From: Bacteroidales bacterium UBA6207
Lineage (GTDB): Bacteria > Bacteroidota > Bacteroidia > Bacteroidales > F082
Assembly: GCA_002421995.1 (NCBI GenBank)
Contig: DISP01000043.1
Location: forward strand, 1-63,427
Direction of reading: 5' to 3'
Length of the DNA stretch: 63,427 bases
Each line of letters begins with the position of its first letter. The first letter of the stretch is position 1. Below are positions 8,922 to 17,780 of the stretch, piece after piece. The position numbers were made by a program, and so were the translations under genes. The notes beneath the pieces are model-generated. The model was given only the letters and a program-made list of their open reading frames with translations, ran no database searches and had not been told where the DNA came from.

Positions 8922-9635
8922 ATGCTCGATAAGGAAGAAGAAAAACAGATCAGAAAAGCTTTCAAGCCAAAGACCTGGAACGAGGTAAAAACACAGGATT
9001 CGTGGAGTGTTTTTAAGATCATGGCTGAATTTGTGGATGGTTTTGAGAAGCTGGCAAGAATCGGACCCTGCGTTGCGATTTTTGGCTCGGCTCGCACCAA
9101 ACCCAACCATCCCTATTACCGGCTGACAGAAGAAATTGCCTATCTTCTGACAAAAAAAGGTTTCGGAATCATCACAGGTGGTGGCCCGGGAATTATGGAA
9201 GCCGGGAACAAAGGGGCGCACTTTGCCGGAGGCAAAAGCGTGGGTGTGAATATTGAGCTTCCTTTTGAACAGCATCCCAACCCCTTTATTGATCCTGACA
9301 AATACATCGAATTCGACTACTTTTTCGTGAGAAAAGTCATGTTCATGAAATATTCGCAGGGTTATATCGTGTTGCCCGGTGGCTTTGGCACAATGGATGA
9401 ACTTTTTGAAGCCATCACATTGATCCAGACCCAAAAATTAGTGAAATTCCCTATCGTTCTGGTTGGTATAAAATATTGGTCCGGTCTCGTCAGCTGGATA
9501 AAGGAAAGGATGCTCGAAGAGAAAAACATCACAGAAGATGATCTTGATATTTTTACGCTGGTTGACACAGCCGAAGAGGCTGTGAAAATCATCGAAGATT
9601 TCTATAACAGATTTGCGCTCAAACCAAACTTCTAA
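8922..9635 (+). CDS. LOG-family (TIGR00730-type) nucleotide phosphoribohydrolase-like protein
   Basis: 237 residues with the Rossmann-like LOG fold: CVAIFGSART, GIITGGGPGIMEAGNKGA, and the signature LPGGFGTMDELFEAIT (PGGxGTxxE) that binds and hydrolyses nucleoside 5'-monophosphates. The family includes cytokinin-activating LOG enzymes and bacterial PpnN-like nucleosidases; many members were long mislabelled lysine decarboxylases. The frame opens at a GTG at 8898 inside the previous gene, but ATG 8922 lies directly behind that gene's stop and gives a normal start. The retropepsin-like gene follows after 4 bases. Confidence 0.9.
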   Translation: MLDKEEEKQIRKAFKPKTWNEVKTQDSWSVFKIMAEFVDGFEKLARIGPCVAIFGSARTKPNHPYYRLTEEIAYLLTKKGFGIITGGGPGIMEAGNKGAHFAGGKSVGVNIELPFEQHPNPFIDPDKYIEFDYFFVRKVMFMKYSQGYIVLPGGFGTMDELFEAITLIQTQKLVKFPIVLVGIKYWSGLVSWIKERMLEEKNITEDDLDIFTLVDTAEEAVKIIEDFYNRFALKPNF

Positions 9636-9639
9636 CCAA

Positions 9640-10104
9640 ATGAAGATCACCACCTTGCCACTGATTTTTTTGTCTATTGATGACGATGGGATGCATATTA
9701 TGGTCAAAGGCCTTATCAACGGGCTGCCGGCCAATTTCATTGTGGATACGGGTGCTTCACGTTCGGTCTTTGATCAGGTTGGAATAAAAAAATACATTCC
9801 TGACCTTACACTGGAAGAAAACGAAAAACTCTCCTCCGGACTTGGAACCAATACCATGCCCAGCCATGTCACTGTGATTGAATCTATTACTCTCGGTCAG
9901 CTGGTGGTGAGCGACTACAGCGCCATACTCATTGACCTAACCCATGTGCACCAATCCTATCAGGCGCTTCAGCTTCCCGAGATCAATGGTGTTTTGGGAG
10001 GAGACCTTCTTTGGAAATACCGCGCAGCCATCAATTACAAAGCGCAGACACTCAAATTGAGCTACGCATATAAATCAGATGCGTATTTGGACGCTATTTT
10101 TTAA
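9640..10104 (+). CDS. Single-domain retropepsin-like aspartic protease
   Basis: 154 residues. The active-site motif FIVDTGASRSVFD lies near residue 35, preceded by ANFIVD and a flap-like region. A second hydrophobic-hydrophobic-Gly motif (NGVLGGDLLWKY) lies near the C-terminus. This is the clan AA layout, which needs a homodimer to complete the active site. No signal peptide is visible, so it is cytoplasmic or membrane-associated. The start is the ATG at 9640, 4 bases after the LOG stop. The 3' end overlaps the convergent FG-GAP gene by 11 bases. The substrate is unknown. Confidence 0.85.
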   Translation: MKITTLPLIFLSIDDDGMHIMVKGLINGLPANFIVDTGASRSVFDQVGIKKYIPDLTLEENEKLSSGLGTNTMPSHVTVIESITLGQLVVSDYSAILIDLTHVHQSYQALQLPEINGVLGGDLLWKYRAAINYKAQTLKLSYAYKSDAYLDAIF

Positions 10105-12304
10105 TGAGGCGGGAATGAACAACGCTGCCATTTCCTGAAATCTGAACAATATACAAAGCTGTCGGCAGGTTTGTCAGTTTAATTTGTGTGGTATTTGAAA
10201 ACTCAAACTCCTCAATGACAACGCCTTGCAATGTGATTAAGCGCAGCAAATAATTTCTCTCGCCGGGTTTGAGCGCCTCAACATGCACAAAATCACCGGC
10301 AGGGTTGGGATATACATGAAACATTTCTGTTTGCTTTTCGCTCAGCCCGGGCGCAACAGCCACCGTTGCATTTAGAAGCTGTAATCCGCCCGCAAAATTT
10401 CCGGTAAAAAGCGTGAGTTTGTCGGTGTGCATGGTGTTTGAAACAACTGCAGCACTGCGCATACCCACATCGGGCATTTCATGGATTGTTTCGAAAAGTG
10501 CTGACCAATCATTCGTTTGGGCGAATGCTCCGTCCAGGTTTCCCCTTATCTGATCAAACAAATACAGCTTTCCTTGCTCCGATCCGCATATCAGCCGCAA
10601 ATTGTTGTTTCTGTCATAAAAAAACCAAGGAACGCTAAAGCCGTCATAAGAAAGACTGAAGTCGGTTACATTTACCTGTCCCAGAAAGTCGTTCTGAAAC
10701 GTAAAGCTTATCGTTCCGTCTGATTCAAAACCTTTGTACCAGACTATTTTACCATGCTGGCCGCCAACAACCAGATCCACAATTCCGTCTTCATCCAGAT
10801 CAAATAATTGTGGAGCGCTGAAAGCTCCGATGTCTATTCCCAGATAGTTATCAGTCACCAACGACCATGTATCCTCTTGATTTTGTGTCAGGTACATGAT
10901 TTTTCCTGATTCGTTCCCAAGCAAAAGGTCAGCCTTACCATCCTGATTAAGGTCGGAGAAAGCAGGAATCAATCCTTTCAGCTCATACTGTTTCAGAGAT
11001 GCAAAATCGCCGTTTACGAGCCTGAGCGCATACGCATCGCCGGACTTTTCGCCCAGAAACAATGCCAATGAGGAGGCATAGGACGAATGCAAGGTGTTTG
11101 TGCTATACCAGCTTCGCAGATAACTGCCATAATTCCCAACAACAAGGTCAGTCACTCCATCACCATTTATATCTGTAAGCGTTGGATAGGCTCCCGAACC
11201 AAAATCAATGGTTTGGTTTTGAAGAAACTGTCTCGAATAGAGCTGAAAATCGGGCAGATCGCTTGTGCCTTCGTTGAGGTAAAGCCAAATGCTATTTTTG
11301 TTTTCGCTAACGAACGGATTCGGATCAAAGGGCGACACCAGCAAATCCTTTTTTCCATCATTGTTTACGTCAATCATGGCTGCCACGGGCATCGAGAACA
11401 ATCGCAGAGGGGTGCTATACGAAGGAAAAGAAGTGTCCTGGCTGGTGATCAGCGCCTGCGTGCCGGTTCCATGATTGTTGAGTAGGGTTAATCCGGGAAA
11501 GTCAACATCAGCCAAAAGCATATCATTTAACCCGTTGTTGTCAAAATCAAACATCAACATGGTGGCGCCTCTGTGTCTTGTTCCGCCATCTGCCTCAGCC
11601 GACGACCGGTTGTACAGGCATGAATCAAGATAAAGAAGGTTGTTTTCTTCATTTTCAGCCACACGACCCCAGCAAAAATCTGTCTTTTTATAATCCAGCG
11701 AATCGGCATGCCCATATTTTTCCATTGATTGGTTGAGGTGTAGCTCGATATAAGTGCCTAAAGCCCAAAAATTCAACATATCAAGATCGCCATCGCCATC
11801 CACATCATAGATGGCAGGATAATCGGCATTTGTTGCAATGATATTCACATAGCCGCCCCCTTGCAATGATGTGAGATACGGCGAAACAACCAGCTCAAAG
11901 GAGGGTGGAAAGGTGCCACGGTGTCTGAAAACTTTTATCCCTGCCCAGCCCGGCGAATAGGTGAATATGTCATTAAACCCATCGTTATCATAGTCGGCAA
12001 AAACAGCCCATTCAAACAAAGGCGGAAAACCTGCAATATACTCAGGACGAAACTGATACGACACTTTTCCGGCAATTCCCTCGTTTCGGAAAGTAAGCAA
12101 GCGGTTGCCTCTTCTGTCAAAAACGATCAAATCATTCTGTCCATCGCCATCACAATCCATCTCTCCAAACTGACAGGCATCGAAGCCTCCGGTCCACGGA
12201 AAATCGAGCCATTCACCTGCCGATACAACACGTGTTGTTTGTGCTGTCAACGTCATAAAATGTATGAAAACCAGCATGACAAACAAAGCAAGGCGTTGAA
12301 ACAT
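10094..12304 (-). CDS. T9SS-sorted FG-GAP/VCBS repeat protein
   Basis: About 736 residues. A signal peptide (FMTLTAQ) is followed by repeated calcium-binding-like FG-GAP/VCBS blades with D-x-D/N-x-D-G-x-x-D loops (DCDGDGQNDLIVFD, DYDNDGFNDIF, DVDGDGDLDML, DINGDGVTDLVVG, DLNQDGKADLLLG, DLDEDGIVDLVVGG), which form an integrin-alpha-like propeller. A C-terminal T9SS sorting domain begins at VYPNPAGDFVHV. It is likely a surface adhesin or binding protein. An in-frame ATG exists at 12319, but the -7 element at 12321-12328 nearly touches it, so the ATG at 12304 is preferred. It converges on and overlaps the protease gene by 11 bases. Confidence 0.9.
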   Translation of the reverse strand: MFQRLALFVMLVFIHFMTLTAQTTRVVSAGEWLDFPWTGGFDACQFGEMDCDGDGQNDLIVFDRRGNRLLTFRNEGIAGKVSYQFRPEYIAGFPPLFEWAVFADYDNDGFNDIFTYSPGWAGIKVFRHRGTFPPSFELVVSPYLTSLQGGGYVNIIATNADYPAIYDVDGDGDLDMLNFWALGTYIELHLNQSMEKYGHADSLDYKKTDFCWGRVAENEENNLLYLDSCLYNRSSAEADGGTRHRGATMLMFDFDNNGLNDMLLADVDFPGLTLLNNHGTGTQALITSQDTSFPSYSTPLRLFSMPVAAMIDVNNDGKKDLLVSPFDPNPFVSENKNSIWLYLNEGTSDLPDFQLYSRQFLQNQTIDFGSGAYPTLTDINGDGVTDLVVGNYGSYLRSWYSTNTLHSSYASSLALFLGEKSGDAYALRLVNGDFASLKQYELKGLIPAFSDLNQDGKADLLLGNESGKIMYLTQNQEDTWSLVTDNYLGIDIGAFSAPQLFDLDEDGIVDLVVGGQHGKIVWYKGFESDGTISFTFQNDFLGQVNVTDFSLSYDGFSVPWFFYDRNNNLRLICGSEQGKLYLFDQIRGNLDGAFAQTNDWSALFETIHEMPDVGMRSAAVVSNTMHTDKLTLFTGNFAGGLQLLNATVAVAPGLSEKQTEMFHVYPNPAGDFVHVEALKPGERNYLLRLITLQGVVIEEFEFSNTTQIKLTNLPTALYIVQISGNGSVVHSRLIKK

Positions 12305-12320
12305 AAGCTCAATTTTCAAT

Positions 12321-12328
12321 CAAAATTA
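12321..12328 (-). promoter_or_regulatory. -7 promoter element (TAATTTTG) for the FG-GAP gene
   Basis: An exact TAnnTTTG match 16 bases upstream of ATG 12304. It argues against the ATG at 12319 because transcription would begin after it. Confidence 0.5.
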
Positions 12329-12359
12329 AGGAAATTTCATGAGTTATTCCATCAATAGC

Positions 12360-12367
12360 TACCTTTG
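12360..12367 (+). promoter_or_regulatory. -7 promoter element (TACCTTTG) for the NtrC-like regulator
   Basis: An exact TAnnTTTG match 17 bases upstream of ATG 12385. It is divergent from the FG-GAP promoter 32 bases away. Confidence 0.55.
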
Positions 12368-12384
12368 AAGTCAAAATAGACACT

Positions 12385-13548
12385 ATGGCCCGTATTCTAA
12401 TTGTTGATGATGAGGCGAGTATCCGCAGAACATTGCGCGAGATACTTGAATATGAAAAATATAAAGTTGACGATGCCTCAACAGGCATAGAAGCGTTGAA
12501 ACTGCTCAACGAACAGGAATATGAAGTAATCCTTTGCGACATCAAGATGCCTGAGATGGACGGCATTGAGTTGTTGCAGGAAATAAAGCAGCTGTGCGAC
12601 ACGCCGGTTATCATGATCTCGGGTCATGGAACCATAGAAACAGCTGTTGATGCAATTAAAAAAGGAGCTTATGACTACATTTCGAAGCCGCCTGACTTGA
12701 ACAGGCTGTTGATAACAATCAAAAACGCCCTCGACAAGTCAAAGCTGCTAACAGAAACAAAAGCTTTGCGAAAAGTTGTCAGCAAGCAAAACGAAATGGT
12801 TGGAGAATCAGCGCCCATGAATGATATCAGGACGATGATTTCGAAGGTAGCACCAACAGGAGCCCGCGTGCTTATTACCGGCGAGAACGGCACCGGCAAA
12901 GAGTTGGTGGCTAAACAGTTACACGAACTCAGCAATCGTTCTTTTGCACCTTTTATCGAGGTCAACTGTGCTGCCATTCCGTCAGAGCTCATCGAAAGTC
13001 AGCTTTTCGGACACGAGAAAGGATCATTCACATCAGCCATCAAGCAACGCAAAGGCGACTTTGAACTTGCGCACGGGGGAACACTTTTTCTTGACGAAAT
13101 TGGAGATATGGGACTTTCGGCACAGGCCAAAGTATTGCGGGCATTGCAGGAAAACAAGATTACACGCGTGGGAGGCGAAAAAGAAATTCCGGTTGATGTG
13201 CGCATACTTGCTGCTACCAATAAAAACCTCCGCGAAGAAATCGAGAAGGGCAATTTCAGGGAAGACCTCTACCATCGCATCAGTGTTATTTTGATTGAGG
13301 TTCCGCCACTGCGGTCGAGAAAAGAAGACATCCCGATGCTTGTAGCTCATTTTATCGGACAAATCTGTCAAAACATGGGCAAGGCGATACCCGAAATCAC
13401 AGCCGAAGCAATGCATGAATTGCAACAATATCGCTGGACAGGCAATATACGTGAACTTCACAATGCAACGGAAAGATTGGTTATTCTCGCAGGCAATCGC
13501 ATTGATAAAGAAGATGTTGTGCGCTTTGCCCGACCACTTCACGATTGA
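12385..13548 (+). CDS. NtrC-type sigma-54 response regulator without a DNA-binding domain
   Basis: 387 residues. A receiver domain (1-120) has phosphoacceptor Asp52 (CDIKMPEMDG) and Lys101 (SKP). An AAA+ domain (about 138-375) has Walker A GENGTGKE at 166-173, Walker B GGTLFLDEIG at 231-240 and the YHRI arginine-finger region. The sigma-54 contact loop, normally GAFTGA, reads GSFTSA at 213-218. The protein stops about 12 residues after the AAA+ lid (VVRFARPLHD), where NtrC proteins carry a Fis-type helix-turn-helix. It may act without specific DNA binding or through a partner. No partner kinase is adjacent. Confidence 0.92.
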   Translation: MARILIVDDEASIRRTLREILEYEKYKVDDASTGIEALKLLNEQEYEVILCDIKMPEMDGIELLQEIKQLCDTPVIMISGHGTIETAVDAIKKGAYDYISKPPDLNRLLITIKNALDKSKLLTETKALRKVVSKQNEMVGESAPMNDIRTMISKVAPTGARVLITGENGTGKELVAKQLHELSNRSFAPFIEVNCAAIPSELIESQLFGHEKGSFTSAIKQRKGDFELAHGGTLFLDEIGDMGLSAQAKVLRALQENKITRVGGEKEIPVDVRILAATNKNLREEIEKGNFREDLYHRISVILIEVPPLRSRKEDIPMLVAHFIGQICQNMGKAIPEITAEAMHELQQYRWTGNIRELHNATERLVILAGNRIDKEDVVRFARPLHD

Positions 13549-13613
13549 TTGGCAAGGTGAATGATAAATGGAATTTAATTCAAATACAGCAAAGCGATTG
13601 TTACAATAAAACG

Positions 13614-13621
13614 TATCTTTG
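13614..13621 (+). promoter_or_regulatory. -7 promoter element (TATCTTTG) for tmRNA
   Basis: An exact TAnnTTTG match 50 bases before the mature tmRNA 5' end. This leaves a short leader that RNase P would remove. Confidence 0.55.
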
Positions 13622-13670
13622 CGCCCGTTTTCGGCACGTTTTGTGTAGAAAACGATTTGTTAATCAAAAC

Positions 13671-14065
13671 GGGGCTGACCGGTTTTGACAGCAAGATGAA
13701 TGTTCATGTAAGCATGCCGAGCCTTGCGATGACGCTCGTTAATCTTGATCGCGAACAATAATTGGCGAAACAACTTACGCTCTCGCTGCTTAATCGAAGT
13801 TTAGTAGATCAAGCTTCATCCCTTCACAAGGTGGGGGGACGAGACATCCCGCAGGTGGAAATGCCTGATACCGGCCTGAGAACGGGGTGCTAATCAAATT
13901 TGGGATCGCTCCTGCGGCGCTTCGACGCCGGGGCTAAAAACAGAAGATAAGACAGGGTTCAGGATGGTTGTTTCCTTGCCCTGTACGAAAACCAATAACA
14001 ACATAAGCATGTAGAAAGCCTGCGTATTCCTTGTTTGGACCAGGGTTCGACTCCCTGCAGCTCCA
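13671..14065 (+). ncRNA. ssrA: Transfer-messenger RNA (tmRNA)
   Basis: The 5' end GGGGCTG (13671-13677) pairs with CAGCTCC (14058-14064, one G-U) to form the tRNA-like acceptor stem, followed by discriminator A at 14065. A T-arm with GGTTCGACTCC lies just before it. CCA is not encoded (CTA follows). The tag reading frame at 13764-13793 is GGC GAA ACA ACT TAC GCT CTC GCT GCT TAA, giving tag peptide GETTYALAA, close to other Bacteroidota tags. It rescues ribosomes stalled on broken messages and marks the products for proteolysis; its partner SmpB is not in the window. Confidence 0.96.
13764..13793 (+). other. tmRNA proteolysis-tag reading frame (GETTYALAA, stop TAA)
   Basis: The nine-codon tag frame within ssrA, with resume codon GGC. 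The ALAA end is the ClpXP/ClpAP-type degron. Confidence 0.93.
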
Positions 14066-14071
14066 CTAATA

Positions 14072-14101
14072 TGCTGATTATAAATTATTTAGTAATCAGC
14101 A
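14072..14101. repeat. Inverted repeat behind tmRNA
   Basis: TGCTGATTA (14072-14080) and TAATCAGCA (14093-14101) form a perfect 9-bp stem with a 12-base loop. No U-tract follows on the plus strand, so calling it a terminator would be weak. Confidence 0.4.
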
Positions 14102-14114
14102 AAAATATAGTATA

Positions 14115-14879
14115 ATGTCTTTATCCAAGGCTGTTGTGTGGTTGCTGATTGCTTTTCTGCCTTTGCAGGCTTTGAAAGCACAGCGAAGAATGAGCGATAC
14201 CATTGTGAACTCTTTTCTTTTTCAGGCAAGCTACGGATCGCAGTTTCCAGGAAAGGACCTTGTCAATCAGTTTGGGCTAAACTCCTCTTTGGGAGGTGTG
14301 GTTAGCTACAAAACAGATAAAAACTGGATATGGAGCGCGCAGGCCAGTTTTATTTTTGGCGATAAAGTTGAAGGTCGCGAAGATTTGCTGAAGCACATAA
14401 GCACTTCTGAAGGCGAAGTGATTGATGGAAATGGAACTTATACCAGTTTGGCCCTTTTCGAAAGGGGCTACCACCTGCAGTTTAAAGCAAGCAAGGTGTT
14501 TTCGTTTTCCTACCCCAACCCCAATTCGGGTATCTATGTCACCACAGGCCTTGGCTATCTTGCCCACCGCATACTGATAGAAACGCAATTTGGTACCGCA
14601 CCTCAACTCATGGGCGATTATGCAAAAGGTTATGACAGACTGCGTGGTGGATTTGCACACAGCATCGAAGCCGGTTATATCGTCATGAGTAACTCAAGGG
14701 TTTTGAATTTTAGTTTGGGCTTTGAATTTATTCAGGCATTCACAAAAAGCCTGCGCGACTACCAGTTCGACCTTATGCAACCGGATAATAACAGCTATAA
14801 TGATCACTATTACGGTCTTCGGCTCAACTGGATTATCCCTGCCTATCAACGTGCACCACAAAAATATTACTACTATTAA
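14115..14879 (+). CDS. Conserved outer-membrane beta-barrel-like protein
   Basis: 254 residues. A signal peptide (LQALKAQ) precedes alternating hydrophobic/polar strands rich in aromatic residues: FLFQASYGSQFPGKDLV, WIWSAQASFIFG, GIYVTTGLGYLAHRI, SIEAGYIVMSN, LNFSLGFEF, and the end YYGLRLNWIIPAYQR. This is the pattern of an outer-membrane barrel. The start of waaA is only 3 bases after its stop, so the two are co-transcribed. That suggests an envelope or lipopolysaccharide-related job, but no specific function can be read. Confidence 0.8.
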   Translation: MSLSKAVVWLLIAFLPLQALKAQRRMSDTIVNSFLFQASYGSQFPGKDLVNQFGLNSSLGGVVSYKTDKNWIWSAQASFIFGDKVEGREDLLKHISTSEGEVIDGNGTYTSLALFERGYHLQFKASKVFSFSYPNPNSGIYVTTGLGYLAHRILIETQFGTAPQLMGDYAKGYDRLRGGFAHSIEAGYIVMSNSRVLNFSLGFEFIQAFTKSLRDYQFDLMQPDNNSYNDHYYGLRLNWIIPAYQRAPQKYYYY

Positions 14880-14882
14880 ACG

Positions 14883-16103
14883 ATGATGCGCATTCTATAT
14901 ACCTTTGGTATTGTGGCATATAGCATGCTTGTGAAAATTGCTTCATTGTTTAATACCAAAGCCAAAGCATGGGTCAAAGGCCGAAAAACTTCTGAAATTT
15001 ACAAGCTGACTGCCGGGGAAGCTTCCACAAAATGGATATGGTTTCACGCCGCTTCGCTTGGCGAGTTTGAGCAAGGCCGACCGCTTATCGAGGCAATAAA
15101 ATCACAGTTTCCGAAGAAAAAAATTCTTCTCACATTCTTTTCACCGTCCGGTTATGAAGTGAGAAAAAACTATGAGCTTGCCGACAGGGTCGAATATCTG
15201 CCTGCTGATACGATTTCAAATGCTAAAAAACTTATCAGTTCCTATGGCTTTGAAATGGTATTCTTTATCAAGTATGAGTTTTGGTTTAATTATATGTATT
15301 TGCTGTATATCAATAAGATACCTCTCTATTTTGTTTCGGCCAGATTCAGGCACGACCAGCATTTTTTCAGTTGGTATGGTTGGTGGTTCAGAAAACAACT
15401 TGACTATGTCAATACATTTTTTGTTCAGGACGAAAACTCAGCCAAACTACTTCAAAGCATTTCACTAAGCAATTATGTAGTGACCGGTGATACACGTTTC
15501 GACAGGGTGTTTAGGCTGAGCCGTCAGCAAAACCCATTGCCTCAGATCGAAAAATTCATAGCCGACAGAAAAGTATTTGTCGTAGGCAGTTCGTGGCCTG
15601 CCGATGAAGAATTGTTGTTGCCCGTCATCACACAACTCCCCGGCGACTATGCAGTTATTTTGGCACCGCATGATGTTTCAGAAAAACACATCAAAGCTAT
15701 TGAAAGTCAATTACAGGTTTCCTATACAAGGTATTCTGCACAGTCAAACGAAAAAGCAAAGGTGTTGCTGATTGACAATGTCGGACTTTTGTCGCAGCTG
15801 TATCGTTTTGCACAATTTGCCTATGTTGGAGGTGGTTTTGGTCAAAACATTCACAACATACAGGAAGCAGTTGCCTATGGATGTCCGGTTTTCTTTGGCC
15901 CAAATCATAAAAATTTTACCGAAGCACTTGATTTAGTGCGTTTAGGCGGAGCATTCGCTGTTGGCGGAAAAGCGGATTTGCTGATTACCGTCAACAAGTT
16001 CATACATGACGATGTTTTCAGGCAGACAGCTTCAGAAGTCTGTAGGCGCTATGTGGATGAAAGCATCGGTGCCACCGGGAAAGTAATGGAATCAGTTTTT
16101 TAA
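14883..16103 (+). CDS. waaA: 3-deoxy-D-manno-octulosonic acid (KDO) transferase
   Basis: 406 residues of the GT30 family. WFHAASLGEFEQGRP holds the catalytic Glu61; KYEFWFNYM follows, and the C-terminal half has the second Rossmann domain (YAVILAPHDVSEKHIKAIE, YVGGGFGQNIHNIQEAVAYGCPVFFGPNH). A membrane-anchoring N-terminus (ILYTFGIVAYSMLVKIASLF) is typical. It transfers KDO from CMP-KDO onto lipid A precursor on the inner-membrane face. Two Met codons lie at the start (14883 and 14886). Confidence 0.95.
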   Translation: MMRILYTFGIVAYSMLVKIASLFNTKAKAWVKGRKTSEIYKLTAGEASTKWIWFHAASLGEFEQGRPLIEAIKSQFPKKKILLTFFSPSGYEVRKNYELADRVEYLPADTISNAKKLISSYGFEMVFFIKYEFWFNYMYLLYINKIPLYFVSARFRHDQHFFSWYGWWFRKQLDYVNTFFVQDENSAKLLQSISLSNYVVTGDTRFDRVFRLSRQQNPLPQIEKFIADRKVFVVGSSWPADEELLLPVITQLPGDYAVILAPHDVSEKHIKAIESQLQVSYTRYSAQSNEKAKVLLIDNVGLLSQLYRFAQFAYVGGGFGQNIHNIQEAVAYGCPVFFGPNHKNFTEALDLVRLGGAFAVGGKADLLITVNKFIHDDVFRQTASEVCRRYVDESIGATGKVMESVF

Positions 16104-16167
16104 GTTCCGAATCTACTATTTTGATTATCAATCAATTAAATTGGATATCGGTTTAGGATTGTTTTGT

Positions 16168-16175
16168 TATTTTTG
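16168..16175 (+). promoter_or_regulatory. -7 promoter element (TATTTTTG) for the aminopeptidase gene
   Basis: An exact TAnnTTTG match 20 bases upstream of ATG 16196. Confidence 0.5.
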
Positions 16176-16195
16176 CACAAACGAAATTATTTTCA

Positions 16196-17632
16196 ATGTC
16201 ACTAAAATTTTCTCAGGAACCATTGGCAGCACAGGCAAGTTGTTTGCTTGTGCCTTCACACTTTGATACAGATCTTTTACCCTTAAGCAATGACGAAAAA
16301 GCATGGCTCGGGCAGCAAATAATGCTTAAAAAAGATTGGGTTGCGATTCCACGATTACCGGAATGGATCATCATTGCTTTCTCAAGCCATAAGGAAACAG
16401 CAGCAGCCCGGCTTGAGCATCGGCGTCGTCAAGGCAATACAGTGCTTGGCTTTTTGAATAGTCATGGTTTTAAAAACCTGCAGTTGAGTGCATTGGAAAC
16501 GGAAACTGACGAACTCATGGCTTTTGCCGAGGGTATGGCGCTGGGCAATTACCAGTTTCTCAAGTACCGGTCAGACGCCGGAGAAAAAAAGAATTCAATG
16601 GCGGAGATTCTGATCCAAGACAGCAGGCTGACCAAGGATCAACTCGATGCTTTTGCTATGGAGATTGATACGCTCATCTGGGCCAGAAACCTTGTGAATG
16701 AGCCACTGAACTATTTAAACGCCGAGATGCTTGCCGAGCAGATAAGCCTGAAAGCAGAAAGTGCCGGAGTAAAAACAGAAGTGCTGACCAAAAAAAAGAT
16801 TGAAGCGCTCAAGATGGGTGGCCTGCTTGCGGTGAACCGGGGCAGTGTTGACCCGCCAACATTCACAATACTCGAATGGAAGCCGGAAAATGCAGTTAAC
16901 TCAAAGCCCGTTGTCCTGATTGGAAAAGGTGTGGTTTATGACACCGGAGGCATGAGCCTGAAGCCATCGGGGAGCATGGAAACCATGAAATGTGATATGG
17001 CCGGAAGTGCTGCTGTTTCGGCTATAATCGCTGCAGCAGCCAGCCAAAAGTTAGCCTTGCACCTCGTTGCGCTTGTGCCGGCAACCGACAACAGGGTTGA
17101 TGGCAACGCCTTTGTTCCGGGCGATGTGATTACCATCTCGGACGGCACCACTGTTGAAGTATTAAACACAGATGCCGAAGGCAGATTGTTGCTCGCCGAT
17201 GCCCTAACCTACGCCAAAAAGTTTGATCCTGAATTGGTTATCACCTATGCCACCCTCACCGGAGCAGCCACAAGAGCCATTGGAAGCCAGGGTATTGTGG
17301 CCATGGAGACAAAAGCTGAAAAGGAATTCGCACTTTTGATCGAAAGTGGTTATCATGTTCACGAACGTATTGCTGCTTTTCCAATGTGGGATGAATACAA
17401 AGATCAACTCAAAAGCGAAATAGCCGACCTGAAAAATATTGGAGGTGCCGAAGCCGGAATGATCACAGCCGGAAAGTTTCTTGAACATTTTACTGCATAT
17501 CCATTTATCCATCTTGACATTGCTGCTACAGCATTTCTTGAAAAACGCGACAGCTACCGCGGATTGGGTGGAACCGGCAGCGGGATCAGGCTCACACTTG
17601 ATTTTCTGAAAAAACTTGCTTCGAAGAAATAG
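16196..17632 (+). CDS. Cytosolic leucyl aminopeptidase, peptidase family M17
   Basis: 478 residues. A variable N-terminal domain (about 1-150) precedes the conserved M17 catalytic domain: IGKGVVYDTGGMSLKPS (catalytic Lys244), MKCDMAGSAAV, and the family signature NTDAEGRL at 324-331, which supplies metal ligands. It is a two-metal hexameric exopeptidase that removes N-terminal residues from peptides in the cytoplasm. It is transcribed alone, with its own -7 element. Confidence 0.94.
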   Translation: MSLKFSQEPLAAQASCLLVPSHFDTDLLPLSNDEKAWLGQQIMLKKDWVAIPRLPEWIIIAFSSHKETAAARLEHRRRQGNTVLGFLNSHGFKNLQLSALETETDELMAFAEGMALGNYQFLKYRSDAGEKKNSMAEILIQDSRLTKDQLDAFAMEIDTLIWARNLVNEPLNYLNAEMLAEQISLKAESAGVKTEVLTKKKIEALKMGGLLAVNRGSVDPPTFTILEWKPENAVNSKPVVLIGKGVVYDTGGMSLKPSGSMETMKCDMAGSAAVSAIIAAAASQKLALHLVALVPATDNRVDGNAFVPGDVITISDGTTVEVLNTDAEGRLLLADALTYAKKFDPELVITYATLTGAATRAIGSQGIVAMETKAEKEFALLIESGYHVHERIAAFPMWDEYKDQLKSEIADLKNIGGAEAGMITAGKFLEHFTAYPFIHLDIAATAFLEKRDSYRGLGGTGSGIRLTLDFLKKLASKK

Positions 17633-17780
17633 CAGATTTCGTACTGAAACCTTTCATTGCATCTTGAAAGCCATTGGTTTTCATATAAAAAAGTCTGAAA
17701 ATATTTTCCACCAGGCATAATACACCTGCCTGAACAGTTGATTTTTGTGTTCTGATTTTGTAAATTAGCACAAAAAAGCC

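Noticed and set aside
8922..9635. Lysine decarboxylase annotation of the LOG protein
   Set aside because: The PGGxGTxxE motif belongs to nucleotide phosphoribohydrolases; the decarboxylase name is an old mislabel.
7925..10104. Retropepsin plus LOG operon as an anti-phage defence system
   Set aside because: No nuclease, toxin, cyclase or membrane effector is present, and nothing in the surroundings suggests a defence island.
14072..14101. Inverted repeat after tmRNA as a rho-independent terminator
   Set aside because: No T-tract follows the stem on the plus strand, so only the hairpin itself is reported.
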